From Tribonema minus (Eukaryota; Sar; Xanthophyceae; Tribonematales; Tribonemataceae), in contig JAFCMP010000191.1 in the NCBI GenBank assembly GCA_017506865.1, positions 28,981 to 92,980 on the forward strand: a stretch of DNA of 64,000 nucleotides, given 5' to 3'. A program made the position numbers and the translations under genes. Under the pieces are notes generated by a model. The model searched no databases. It was given only the letters and a program-made list of their open reading frames with translations, and had not been told where the DNA came from. Positions within the stretch are counted from its first letter, which is position 1. Each line of letters starts with the position of its first letter. Of the stretch, positions 1 through 12,000 are shown in pieces.

Positions 1-31
1 CGTCAAACTGCTGCAGCATCTCTTCCGTCAG
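1..31 (-). CDS. BAH gene exon start, runs off the left edge
   Basis: Acceptor GCCGCAG followed by LTEEMLQQFD in phase 0. Roughly nine duplicates of this acceptor plus exon start lie upstream in the intron, which is why the copy at the window edge is taken as the real exon. Confidence 0.55.
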   Translation of the reverse strand, partial: MTEEMLQQFD

Positions 32-3000
32 CTGCGGCGGCGTAAGAGGCGAATGCGGAAAGTGATGAGCGCTGATGCACTACTTCAACAAGTACACTTC
101 AATAGAACATCAAAACTGCTGGAGCATCTCCTCCGTCAGCTGCAATGGTCGGGGACGTGAGAGGCGAATGCGGGCGTGTGAGGCGAGCGCTGAGGTTCTG
201 AGCACTGAGGCAGTACTTCAAACATGTAAACTTCATGTGAATGCGTTAAACGCTGGAGCATCTCCTCCGTCAGCTGCGGCGGCGTGAACATGAGCGGAAG
301 GTGCTGAGCGCTGAGGCACTACTTCAACAAGTAGTAATTATGTGAACTACCTCAACTGCTGGACCCTACTTCAACAAGTAAACCTCAATTGCGCAAGTCA
401 AACTGCTGGAGCATCTCCTCCGTCAGCTGCGGTGGCGGGGAACGTGAGAGGCGAATCGGACAGTGATGAGCGCTGATGCACTACTTCAGTAACAAGTACA
501 CTTCAATCGAAGAAGTCAAACTGCTGTAGCATCTCCTCTGTCTCCTACGCGCAGCTGCGGTGGCGGGGACGTGAGAGGCGAACGCAGAACGTGAGAGGCA
601 AATGCTGAGCGCTGAGGCAGAACTTCAACACGTAAACTTCATTTGAACAAGTTCAGCTGCTGGAGCAGCTCCTGTATCCAGCGAAGCCGCGGGCGGTGGT
701 GCCGGGAACATGAGAGTCGGATGCAAAGGGCTGAGCGCTGAGGCGGTACTTCAAATAGTAAAGTCCAACTGAACAAGTTCAACTGCTGGAGCACCTCCTC
801 CGTCAGCTGCAATGGCGGGGACGTGAGAGGCGAGTGCGGAAGGTGCTGAGCGCGGAGGCATCACTTCTTCAACAAGAAAGTTCAATTGAACTTCTGAGCG
901 CTGAGGCAGTACTTCAAGGAGGAAACTTCATGTGAAAAGGTGAGCTGCTGAGCATATCCTCCGTCAGCTGCAGTGGCGGGAACGTGAGAGGCGAACGCGG
1001 AAACGTGCTGAGTGTTACAACAGTACTTCAACAAGTAAACTTCATGTGAACAAGTTCAAGTGCTGAGGCGTCTCGGGTGTCAGCTGCGGCGCAGCGAAAC
1101 TGCGGACGGGGGCGGCGGGGGCGGGATTGACAGGCGAATGCGCAGTGCTGAGCGTCAATGAGAACTGGAAGCAGTAAACTTCATCTGAACAGGAACTTGC
1201 TGGAGCGGCAACAAAACCTTGAGCCTGCACGTCTGCGAGCAACGGCAGCCGACGACACACTGTGAGGTACGCTCTGCCTGCTAGCAATTTGAGGCAGAGG
1301 CCGAACGCTGTGGACCATGGCGGACTCTGTGGCGTGCACGCGTTCGCGCAAAGTTGAAGCGCCGCCACTTTCGGCGTCACATGTGAACTTCCCATTCAGG
1401 CCCTCGTGATCCGGCGTGATCCCAGTCGCGCTTTGCATACCACACCATCAAGAAATCAAAAGTCCCTATACTTCAGGGTTAGGGGTGACCGTAGCCCTGA
1501 CCTGAGGGTTTCGCCATGACCCCCATGCACACGGTCAGCTCTGTGCGTTGCTACCTGCACATGGCCTAACTGTGCGCAGAACCACTGACAGTAGAGCACC
1601 TGCAGCCGCGGTAAACTCAACCAAGTCTGCTACAGTGGCTGCAGTGACTTCTTGGATGAACTTTGGCAGACTGTAACTTTTGAAAAATGGCATACCAGCA
1701 GCTACAACAAGTTGCTATGATGTTTTTACATCCTTACCCACCTTATTTATCAGGACCACAACTAAAAAGAAAATCATCTGCTTTTGAGGCTCCATGTACC
1801 TAATGTAAAAGTTGAAGTTGAGTACCTCCGCATCAGCTACTTGAGCGCCATCATGACCCGGCAGAAGAGCAACCGCTACAACAGAGTCATTAGATCTACG
1901 ACATAGTTGAAGTAGGGTGACAAAGTTGAAGATGAGTACCTCCGCGGCGTCCGGCGACTCGCGCGCCATCATAAGCCGGCAGAAGAGGCTGAACGTGAGC
2001 CGTTGCAGCGCAGAGCTACCATAGAATTGAAGTGTAGTGATAACAAAGTTGAAGTTGAGTACCTCCGCGGCGTCCGGCGACTCGCGCGCCATCATGAGCC
2101 GGCAGAAGAGGCTGAACGCAACACGCTCGGGATTCGCTCTAAAGCACCCTTGCCACACCTGCCAACAATGGACAAGAGCAGTGGTCGCATTGGGTGCGTG
2201 AGCACAAAGCTGAAAGGTGATGCCAGAGCGTGCGCTGTCACGTGCAGCAGCAGCAGCAGCAGCAGCGTCACCGCTTGGAGCAGGATTCGCGCGTCAGCTC
2301 GCTTCCGGTGAGCGAGCGCGCCGTGCAGTTACGTGGCAGTTACGTCCGCATCGCACAGCAACGCTCGAGAGGGGACAGGGATATGTGCACACATCACCGC
2401 TGACACGACGACGAGACGCGAAAGTGAGTGCATGCTGCAAAGCACTACTATGGACTCTGGCGTACTTCCCTTCTGATGATGATGTGCGTATGTACATCCC
2501 GTGCATGACGCGGAAGTGTGACAGCGAATGCACACGGCAACGTACTGTGCGCTGTACGTACATTTCGGCATGCGCTTGTCTCGCCATGCAGCGCAGCCCT
2601 CACACGTGTGGACGTGGACATACACATGTATGTACTTCAAGTTAAAGTTGAAGTATGTAAATGTGCTCACCATGCTGCAGACGGACCGCACGCCGCCCGC
2701 CCCGTACACGCGCAGCATCTGCCGCGGCGGAAAGAGCGACATGCAGCCGCGCACGAGCAGCGACCCCCCTGGGCCCCACCCGCCCCCGTGTCCCGCCTCT
2801 TCCCCCTCTGCCCAGCGCGGCACCTCCTGCATTTTTGTTGGACGAGGAGTAAGGGGGGGGGGGGGGGGGTGTCAGTGTGAACACAATGTGCATGGGCAGG
2901 GGGGAGGAGTGCATACGAGCGCCGACAAGAGGAGGGCGCACAGCAGGTGTATCTCTCGACGCTTCTCCGCAGTAACCGAGCAGTAATGGTGGGGAGCATA

Positions 3001-6000
3001 AGGGCAGCTGGCAGCGCCGCACGCCCCTCAAGGCCCGGACCGCACGCGCCGCTGACCGCTGCCGCGGCGCCGAGGCGCAGCATCCCGACGTACGTTAGGC
3101 TTAAGACATTATGATACGCAGTTATTTAATGGGTCAACTTTACAAAAACAGCATCGTTGAAATGCGGACACAGGGAGGTACATGAAACTTCAGCGGCGAT
3201 TGCTCCAGCCCTTGCGGCGGCGTGCGCGCGCGACCCGCCGCTGCCGCAGTGCTCAGCACGGGGCAGGAGTCGCGCGCGCATTAAGTGGCGACGACGAAGA
3301 GGGGCGGACAGCAAGGCCTCGCCAAAGCCTTTGTGCGGGCCACCGGCACGGCTGCATTTCGCGCAGGCCCCTGCCAGATGACGTCCGTGGGCCGCTGTCA
3401 CAGCCGCGCTTCACACACAGGCTGTGCGGCGCTGCCGTGAGACCCGGGCGCGCGGTGCATGTGTCGCGCTGCTCTGCTGCGCGCTGCGCACACGGGCGTG
3501 CGCGGCACGCGCAGCTGGTATTTATTATACTATTAAGAAGGAAAAATATATATACAGGTACCTCCAACTTCATTTCTGTGACCCCAATGACCATCTGTAA
3601 TTACATGACGTCCTTACAAAGTCACAGAGTAAACCTGTCCTGTTCTCAAATATGGACCTATAGACAATAGTCCTTGTAAGATGCTAATTCTTCATGAATC
3701 GTGCTCCGTCATCTGACCAGCGCTGCGTGCGGCCGCTGCTGCCAGAAGGAGAAAACGGCAGCGCCATCGCGCGCGCACCTGCAGCATGCACGCCGGCGGG
3801 ACGATGCGCGCGGCCGCCACCGCCGCCGCTGCGTGCGACGCCGGCGGCAGCCCCGCCTGCGGCACCGCGCGCAGCACGTACGACTTCTTGTCGACGTCCC
3901 ACATGAGCTCCGCGTCCAGGACGACGGCGGCGGCGGCGCGCGCGCGCGCGCGGCGCCGGCGCGCGCCATGGCTGCTGCTGCTGCTGCCGCTGGCGCCGCA
4001 GCTCCTGAGCGCCGCCTGCGCCAAAGTGGATGGCGCGGCGTACATGCGAATGGTGAATGGTGATGCTCAGCTTGCTTGGACTACGAGTTGAGGTTATCAC
4101 ATGGAAGGCATGCGTGCAGGATGCGTGCTGCACCGGAACAGGTGTTGTCAAGTTTGACGGCGGCGCCACTTGCGCGTACTGCAGCCGCCACTGCTGCTGC
4201 TGCCGCCGCCATTGCTGCTGCCAGATGCCGCCCCCGCAACCGCAGTGCCTGCGGGGCAGCAGCGCGGTTGCCCCGCCGCCGCTGCAGCCGCCACTGCTGC
4301 TGCTGCCGCCTCCACTGCTGCTGCCAGATGCCGCTCCGCAACCGCAGTGCCTGCGGGGCAGCAGCGCGGTTTCCCCGCCGCCGATGCTGCTGCCAAACGC
4401 AGACCCCGCAGCTGCAGCGCCCGCGCGGCAGCATCGCAGCCGCTGCGGCAGCAGCAAGGCCGGGAATGACGAGAGACCTGACATCCACTCACCCTGCCGC
4501 TAGCCCTAGCGCGCACGCACCTGACTCGTGCCCGCCCCGCTGCTGATCCACCAGCTTGCTGCCGCTCAGCGCGCGCTGCAGCAGACGGTTGTGCTCATTC
4601 ATCACGGCGCCGCTCATCACGCGCTCCACGGGCGGCGCCGGCACCGGCGGCGGCGCGCCCGCCACGCCCGCTGCCGCCGCCGCCGCCGCCGCAGCAGCAG
4701 CAGCGGCGCGGTCATCTCGCCGATCCTGGTCCATCGGCGCCAGGCCGGACGCGTCACCAGTCGCAGCAGCGGCAGCGGCAGCGGCGGCGCCTTCATCGGC
4801 TGCGGGTGGCTGCTGAGCAGCGCCACTTGATGCAGCCGCCGCCGCAGCGGCATCCGCGCTGCTGCCGCCGCCGCCGCTGCCGCCGTTGGCGGTCGGGCGC
4901 CCTGCGGCGTGCGCCGCTGCCTGCTTGCCATCCGCGTCCGCGGCGCCTACAGCAGCAGCAGCGGCGGCGGCGGCAGCGCTGGCAGCGGCGCGCCTGGGCG
5001 ACCTGGCGGCGCCGACGGAACCAGCTGCGCCGGCGGCGGCGGCGCCCGCGTGGGCCCCGGCGCCGCCGCCACCGCCGATGTGGCGCTCGTGCAGAGCCAG
5101 CGGTAGCTGCGGGCCGCGCGGGCGTGCGCGGCGTTGGCGGCGCGCTGCCGCCGCTGCCGTTCAGCTGCGCCGCATCTACGGCTTCGGCTGCGGCGCCGTC
5201 GGCGGCGCTGCTGCCGCCGCCGCGCTCTCCTTCGGCGGGCACCACGGTAACGAGCCCCACGCCGCGCCCTGGCACCAGGCGGTACCAGTAGCTGCGCGTC
5301 GGGGGCGGCATCGGGGGGGGGGGGGGGGGGGGGGGGGGGGGTACGGGTAGGTATGGGTGAGCCCTGCTGAGCGCTGCTGCACATTAGATTGCGCGGGGGG
5401 GTGGGGCGCAGCGGTTGAGTTGGGAGCATGTGCGGCATAGACGCTTAAAGTGAGGGCGCGCTCTGGCATTGGCACACGCGCGCACTGAAGGCACCTCAGC
5501 GGTGTCGCGTCGAGTCCAGACCGCTGACTGGTGGACGTGGCGCACCACAACTTCAGCTAGCACTGAATCATTGAGGTGACTCACCGCTCATTTCGCAGCC
5601 CGCTCTGGCACCGGTGCAAACGCGCCCTAAAGGCGGCCCAGCGGCTTCGCGTCGGGGGTCGAGGCTCGTGACAGCTTCAACTAGATCTTAACTCTTGAAG
5701 TGACTCACCGCCCCTTTTGCAGCCGCTCTGGCGCTGGTACACACCCCGGAGGCGCCCCAGCAGCGTCGCGTCCGGGTCATCACCGTAACCTCAACTTTAA
5801 CTTGAACTAAACTCTTGAAGTGACTCACCGCCCGTTCCGCAGCCCAGGCACTGGTACATGTGCCCTGGAGGCGCCCCAGCGGCATCGCGTCAGGCCTATG
5901 ACATGGTAACTTCAACTTGAACTAAGTACTTGAAGTGACTCACCGCCCATTCCGCAGCCCGCTCTGGCGCTGGTAGACGCCCTGCAGGCGCCCCAGTGGC

Positions 6001-9000
6001 GTCGCGTCAGGGTCGAGGCCCATGACTTTGGATCAACTTCAACTTAAACTAAACACTTGAAGTGACTCACCGCCCATTCCGCAGCCCGCTCTGGCGCTGG
6101 TACACGCCCTGCAGGCGCCCCAGCGGCGTCGCGTCGGGGTCGAGGCCCATGACGTAGCGGAAGTGGCAGTCCGGGCGCCACTTCATGGCAAACTCCATGA
6201 GGCTCTCCTTGGGCGGCCGCAGGTCGTTACCGTCCTCGAATTCAATCTGCAAGGCCGCGCGCGCGCGGGGGGGGGGGGGGGGGGGGGGGGGAGGGGGGGG
6301 GAAGGGGGGGCATACAGGTTTACTAAGGTACCTTGCAAACTCTTCAACCAGGTCACACCTCCGGTCATCAATGCCGTTGTCAACCAGGTGACACCTACAG
6401 TCATCATTACCGTCCTCGAATTCAATCTGCGAGGCCACGCGGGGGTCCAGAGAAAGAAAGCATGCATCGTTGCAAGGCACCTAGCAGGGAAACGTCATGC
6501 TACCAAACACCAAATGCCATCACTGTCATCATGTGTCAGGGGGGGCCGGGGGGGGGGGTGGGGGGTGGGGCGGGAAGGGGGGGGGTGTTCAGTGTACTTC
6601 TTTGGAAATGTTCAACCAGGTCAGAATGGAATGTGAGATATTCATGTACGGGAGCGATAGTAGGGGTGACTGGACAGCGCAATCAGGGGCGGGGCGTTGA
6701 CGAGGTAGGGCGGTGGAGGGGGGGGGGTACAGAGTCCTCGACTTCAATCTGCACAGCCACGTGCAAGCGGGGGGGGGGGGGGAGCGAAGGGGGGGCATAC
6801 AGTTGACACCCTCGTCAACTTTTCGACCAGGTCGCACCTGCAATCATCAGTGCCATGTGTGCGTGCTCCACTGGCGCGTGATGGCTCGTCCCGTGCTGCA
6901 ATGCCTGAACACTGCTGCCTTCGTAGACCCACCCTCGCTTCGAAAATCACACGTGCACGCACCTCCATGAGGCGGTGCTTGGTGCCGTTGCGCGCACGCC
7001 GCCGACGCGTTTCGCACGTAGGGTACTGATGAAGCTTCACAAACCCAGGTTTGAACCTAACCTCACACCGTACTGTACCCGCAGTATGCGCCTGGTCTTA
7101 CCTCCATGAGGCAGTGCTCGATGCCGCTGTGCGTGCTCCACTGGTGCGTGTCGCTCGTGGGGTACAGCAGCATCTGAGCACTGCTTCTTTTCAGAACCCA
7201 GGGGCTGAAACCTACCCTCCCTTTGAATGCGCATGTACATGCCTCCATCAGCCAGTGCGCGATGCCGTTACGCGCGCTGCACCGGCGCGCGTCCCTCGCT
7301 GGGTGCCACAGCATCTGAGCACTGCTGCCTTTGACAGCCTTCACTCCAGTTCACATGTACCTGCGCACCTCCATCAGCCGGTGCGCAGAGCCGCTGCGCG
7401 TGCTCCACTGGCGCGTGTCGCCCGTCGGGTGCCTTGGTATCTACCCCCCAAACCGATACGGTACCTACCCGTACGCGCCCGCTCTCACCTCCATCAGCCG
7501 GTGCTCGATGCCGTTGTGCGTGCTCCACTAGTGCGTGTTGCTCGTGCGCTACAGCAGCATCTGAGCCTTGCTGTTTTCAAGCACCCAGAGGCTGAAACCT
7601 ACCCTCCTCTCAACACCGCAACCTACGCACCTCCATCAGCCGGTGCTCGATGCCGTTGTGCGTGCTCCACTGGTGCGTGTCGCTCGTGGGGTACAGCAGC
7701 GTCGGCGCGCCGCCGCCGCCGCCGCCGCCCGCCGCCTCCTCCTCCCACCAGTGCTTGCCGCGCACACGCACCTCGTCCTCTACGCCGAGGGCGATGCCCG
7801 CGCCGCCGCCGCCGCCGCCGCCGCGCTGCGCTTTCCGCCCCCGTGGAGCGCTGCTGCCGCCGCCCCCCTCATCCCCCGAGTCCACCCCAGCCTCGGATTC
7901 TGCGTCGCCGCCGCCGCCGCCGCCCGCCGCTGCTGCCGCGGCCGCGTCGGGCTGATTGGCGCGCGCGGAGGAAGCGCCGCCGCCGCCGCCGTTGCCGCTG
8001 TTTTTGGCGGCGGAGCCTGCGGTGCGGAGAGGCGCGCAAAGGGGGGGGTGAGGTTGTCAGCAGAGGTGCATTTGACTACGCTAGCCTACCAGCTAGTACT
8101 CCGCTGCAGCTACGCGCCCGCACTTGCTGGACGGTACCAGTCAAATAGTGATGCATACGCTGCTTCCTCCCCCGGGACTCTTCGCAAAAAATGCACATAC
8201 CAGGGCCTGTTCTCCATCTGACGCGCATCGGGGCTGCTCACGCGCGTGCTGCGCAAAGCAGCAGCGCTCAGCCGCGCGCGCGCGCGGCACGCAGCGATCC
8301 TCGCGCGCACAAGCCGCGAGACTCGTCTACGCCATGATCGCAGCGCGCGCGCGTGCGTCGCGTCGCGGTCCGGCGCTCGCTCTGCCGCCACACAGTGCGT
8401 CACAGCGCACGCGTGGTGTACAGCTGGGCAAGCATGGCGCGCCTGCGTGGCCGCGGTAGCAGCCGCGGCGGCCGCGCAGCCAGATTGCAAACAGCACCCC
8501 TCTGACAACTGTGACTGTCCGTTACACAGCAGTTTGCTGCGGCGAGGCTCAGCCGCCCCCGCCGTGTGCCCCCAGCAGCAGTGCTCAACGCATGATCGTG
8601 GTCGCGGCGCCGCGCTGGCAGCGCACACGTCGCCCCACGCAATGCACGCCAAGTCGTTCATTTCTGGATTCGACGAGACTGCGAGCGCTGCCGCATGCGC
8701 GCACGCGCACGCCGGCGCAGGCGCTCCCCGCGCAACGCGTCTCTCTGCTGTTGCGCGCGGCAAGGTTCGGGCGCGAACGTCGTTTGCGGCCGTGGTCGCA
8801 GCGCTCGGCGAGATACGCCATACGGCGACGCCGCACGCGCCGCGATGCGCATGGCGCCGCATGGAGTGCAGACTTTGTGCTACGACGCGGCGTGCAAGGT
8901 GCCGAGCGCTGCTGCGCGTGTGCGCCCCCGCGCCATCCCCCGTTCTAGGGTTAGGCAACTCTAGACCTGAGGTTAGTTAACCCTAGACATAGGGTTAGGA

Positions 9001-12000
9001 AATTCTAGACCTAGGGTTGGGTCAGGTAGCCCTAGACCTAGGGTCATGACCCTAAACCTAAATTTATATAACTCTAGACCTAACTGCAGCACCAGCGTAG
9101 CCCACTGACCCTACTATACGCAAGCAGTAGACCTGCGCGCGCTCTCACCGCAGTTCGGCGCCGCAAACGCGGCAAAGCTCAGGCGGCCGGCCGGTGTTAT
9201 CACGCCTGCAGTCACAGTGCTCGACGCGTCGTCATCCTCCCGCACGAAACTCGCAGCCCACTACCCCTACAGTAAGCAAGCAGTAGACCTGCGCGCGCTC
9301 TCACCGTTGTTCGGCGCTGCGAACGCGGCGAAACCCAGGCGGCCGCTCGGTGTTGTCGCGCCCGCGGTCACAGTGCTCGACACGTCGTCGTCCTCCCTCA
9401 CGGAGCTCGGCGCGGGCGACGACGCGCGCCGCGACGACGAGCCGCCGCCGCCGTTGTCCACGGAGCCGCGCTTGCGCTTCTTGATGTGGAACACCTGGGG
9501 GAGGGGGGGGATCGAGGGGGGGGGGCGTCATGGTCGTTCTCGTGATCAGAAAGTTCAGGATTTCGTTGACTATGCGGTGCTGGAGTGGCGCATTATTTCC
9601 ATGCGCCTCGACCGGCTATCTCCGCGCTTTGTCGTGTGGAACAACTGAGGGTGGGGACACTCGGGGGGGGGGGGGGGGGCTGCGGTCCTCATTGACAGAG
9701 CTGCCTCGTTGCGGCCTTTGTGCAGCAAAAATCAAGATACTGCGGCGATTTGTGGCTCGTCACAGTTGAGCTGTACACTGTGCGGTCGCAGCCTGCACCG
9801 CCGCACATGCCGTAGCGCAGCGTACGCAGCGGCAGGAGTCCTGAAGTTCACACTGCGGATCACCATCTACAGGCTGAGCACTGAGGCCGCGCAGCTGCCC
9901 CGCCCGTGCGCGCGCACGCACCTTGACGCGCTTGACGATGTTGTCCACGGAGTGCGCGTAGGTGTCCTTGTACACACCGTCGATGCGCATGTAGTGCTGC
10001 AGCAGCAGCACGAAGTGCTCCTTCCTGATGCCAGCGCGCTCGCGCCAGTCGATGCGCACCTGCGGCAGCGAGCAGCGGTGCGCAGCAACGAGCAGCGGTG
10101 AGCAGCAGCAAGCAACAGCGAGCAGCAGTGAGCAGCAGTGAGCAGCAGCGAGCAGCAGCGAGTGGCAGCGAGCAGCAGTGAGCAGCGGCGAGCAGCAGCG
10201 AGCAGCAGCGAGCAGCAGCGAGCAGCAGTGAGCAGCAGTGCGCAGCAGTGAGCAGCGGCGGCGATGGCCATTGTGAAGTTGGGCTGACGTTGACAGTGAG
10301 GGCGCGGTGTGAGCAGCAGTGAGCGGCGGCAGCAGCGGCGGCCAAGATGAGGTTGGACTGACTTGACAAGTGAGGTGGGGGGTGTTCAGGATGAAGTTGA
10401 ACTTTCCTACTTGGACTTGACCAACTTGAACTGAGGCTGATGTTCAAGACGAGCTGAGCCATGTCGCGCTCAGGCGCGCTGCCATGCGCAATGAAGTCGA
10501 GGAGCGTGTGCCATCGCGTATGCTGATTTACGCAGATGTCGTGACAGCAGCGGCCACGACGTTTGATGCGCGCCGGCAGCAGAGAGCAGCGGCACCGGTG
10601 CTGAGATGCGTCGTGCTGCAACCACGTGAGATGAGTCAACGAGATGTGGTGATTACCGTAGCAGCTGCAACGACTCTACGCGAGGTGCCTGAGCCCGACA
10701 GCTAGTTGTGGTTCCAAGGCCACGTTCATACAGTCCGCAAATCGAAGGCATGCTGAAATATCCTTCTGGCTGGTGAGGAATTAGGTGCAAAGGCCACAGC
10801 TGAAGTTGAAGTCTAAAAAAATGTTGAAGCTTGTTGGAAGTTCACCAACCAATGCTTGTAATTACTGCAAGCAATGGTGTGTCATCTACCTCCTGGCCGT
10901 TGATTTATACCAGCAGCAATCATGCTCTCCAAAGTCTGACCCAGTAAAGCTGACAAAATTCCACATTTCAAGTTTCAGCTTGAACCTGAAAGGCTTCAAC
11001 TTGAACTTGAAACGATGAATGTGTTCTGCGTCTGATAACGGGCGGCGGCAAAGCAAAAAATTATGTGCACACGTATCACCGTAGGTACATAACAATTGTC
11101 TGTCAGCATCTGATGCGACATGACATTGCAACAGGCCTGACGGACCGAGTAGACTAGTATATCATAAACTGCAAGTGCACGCCGACGACGTTGTTTGGAA
11201 GTGACCGTCGATGCGTATCGGGACAGTCAACACGAGGTATACCTGCTATCTCTGGTCGCAAGCGTGACAGGGCAGAGATTGTGTGCAGGAACAATCCAGT
11301 AGGGTTCATCAGTGTCGCAAGAAGTGTGCCAGACCAATTGCAAAAGGGGTTCATCGCAGCTTCTTGAATGATCATCGCCTAACACATCGGATTTCAAATC
11401 ACATACGTCACGAAGTCATAAGTAGCACGACGACTCTTCCCCTCGGCTCTTAGCGTCGACGCGCATGGGCTCACATGGGCTCAGCATAGCATTAAGCCGG
11501 AGGCTGGCCCACGGACATCAGGCCGGAGGCGAGCACCACACGCCGAGTACAGACCATGGCAGAAAACTGGGCATGTCAGCCGCACTGATTGACCTGCCCT
11601 TTGATGGCTGAACGAAAAACAGCTCGTGTGCCGTGCAGTGCAGAGGAAACTGGTTTCTGTGGTTGCGTTCTTGATGTCAGTTGATGACACACACGCAGTG
11701 GAGTGCACTCAGTCCGCCCCCATCAAATACAGCAGCACTGCAATGCCTGCCGCTCGTGCCAGTGATCCAGGTGACGTCTACTAACTTCAAGACCCGGTTG
11801 AAGTTTCAGGTTCGCAGTTGACCAACGGGAATCCACATTAGCGAAAAAAAAATTTCACAATGACTGCGCATACGAAAGTCGGCTTTAAAAAGCAAAGGTG
11901 GCTAGCCCAAACCATGTGGGGGGGGGTTGGTCGCCATCATATACAGTACGCAATAGCAATCATTCTGAAATAAGTTTCATTCGATGACACAGTTCGTTCC

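Noticed and set aside
1-1250. CRISPR-like array
   Set aside because: Units are about 130 bp, repeats are degenerate and exon-derived, and the genome is eukaryotic.
7051-8148. Plus-strand open frame of 365 codons
   Set aside because: It is antisense to the 7631-8016 exon and its duplicate array; the composition (Arg/Pro runs) reflects the GC-rich minus-strand exon.
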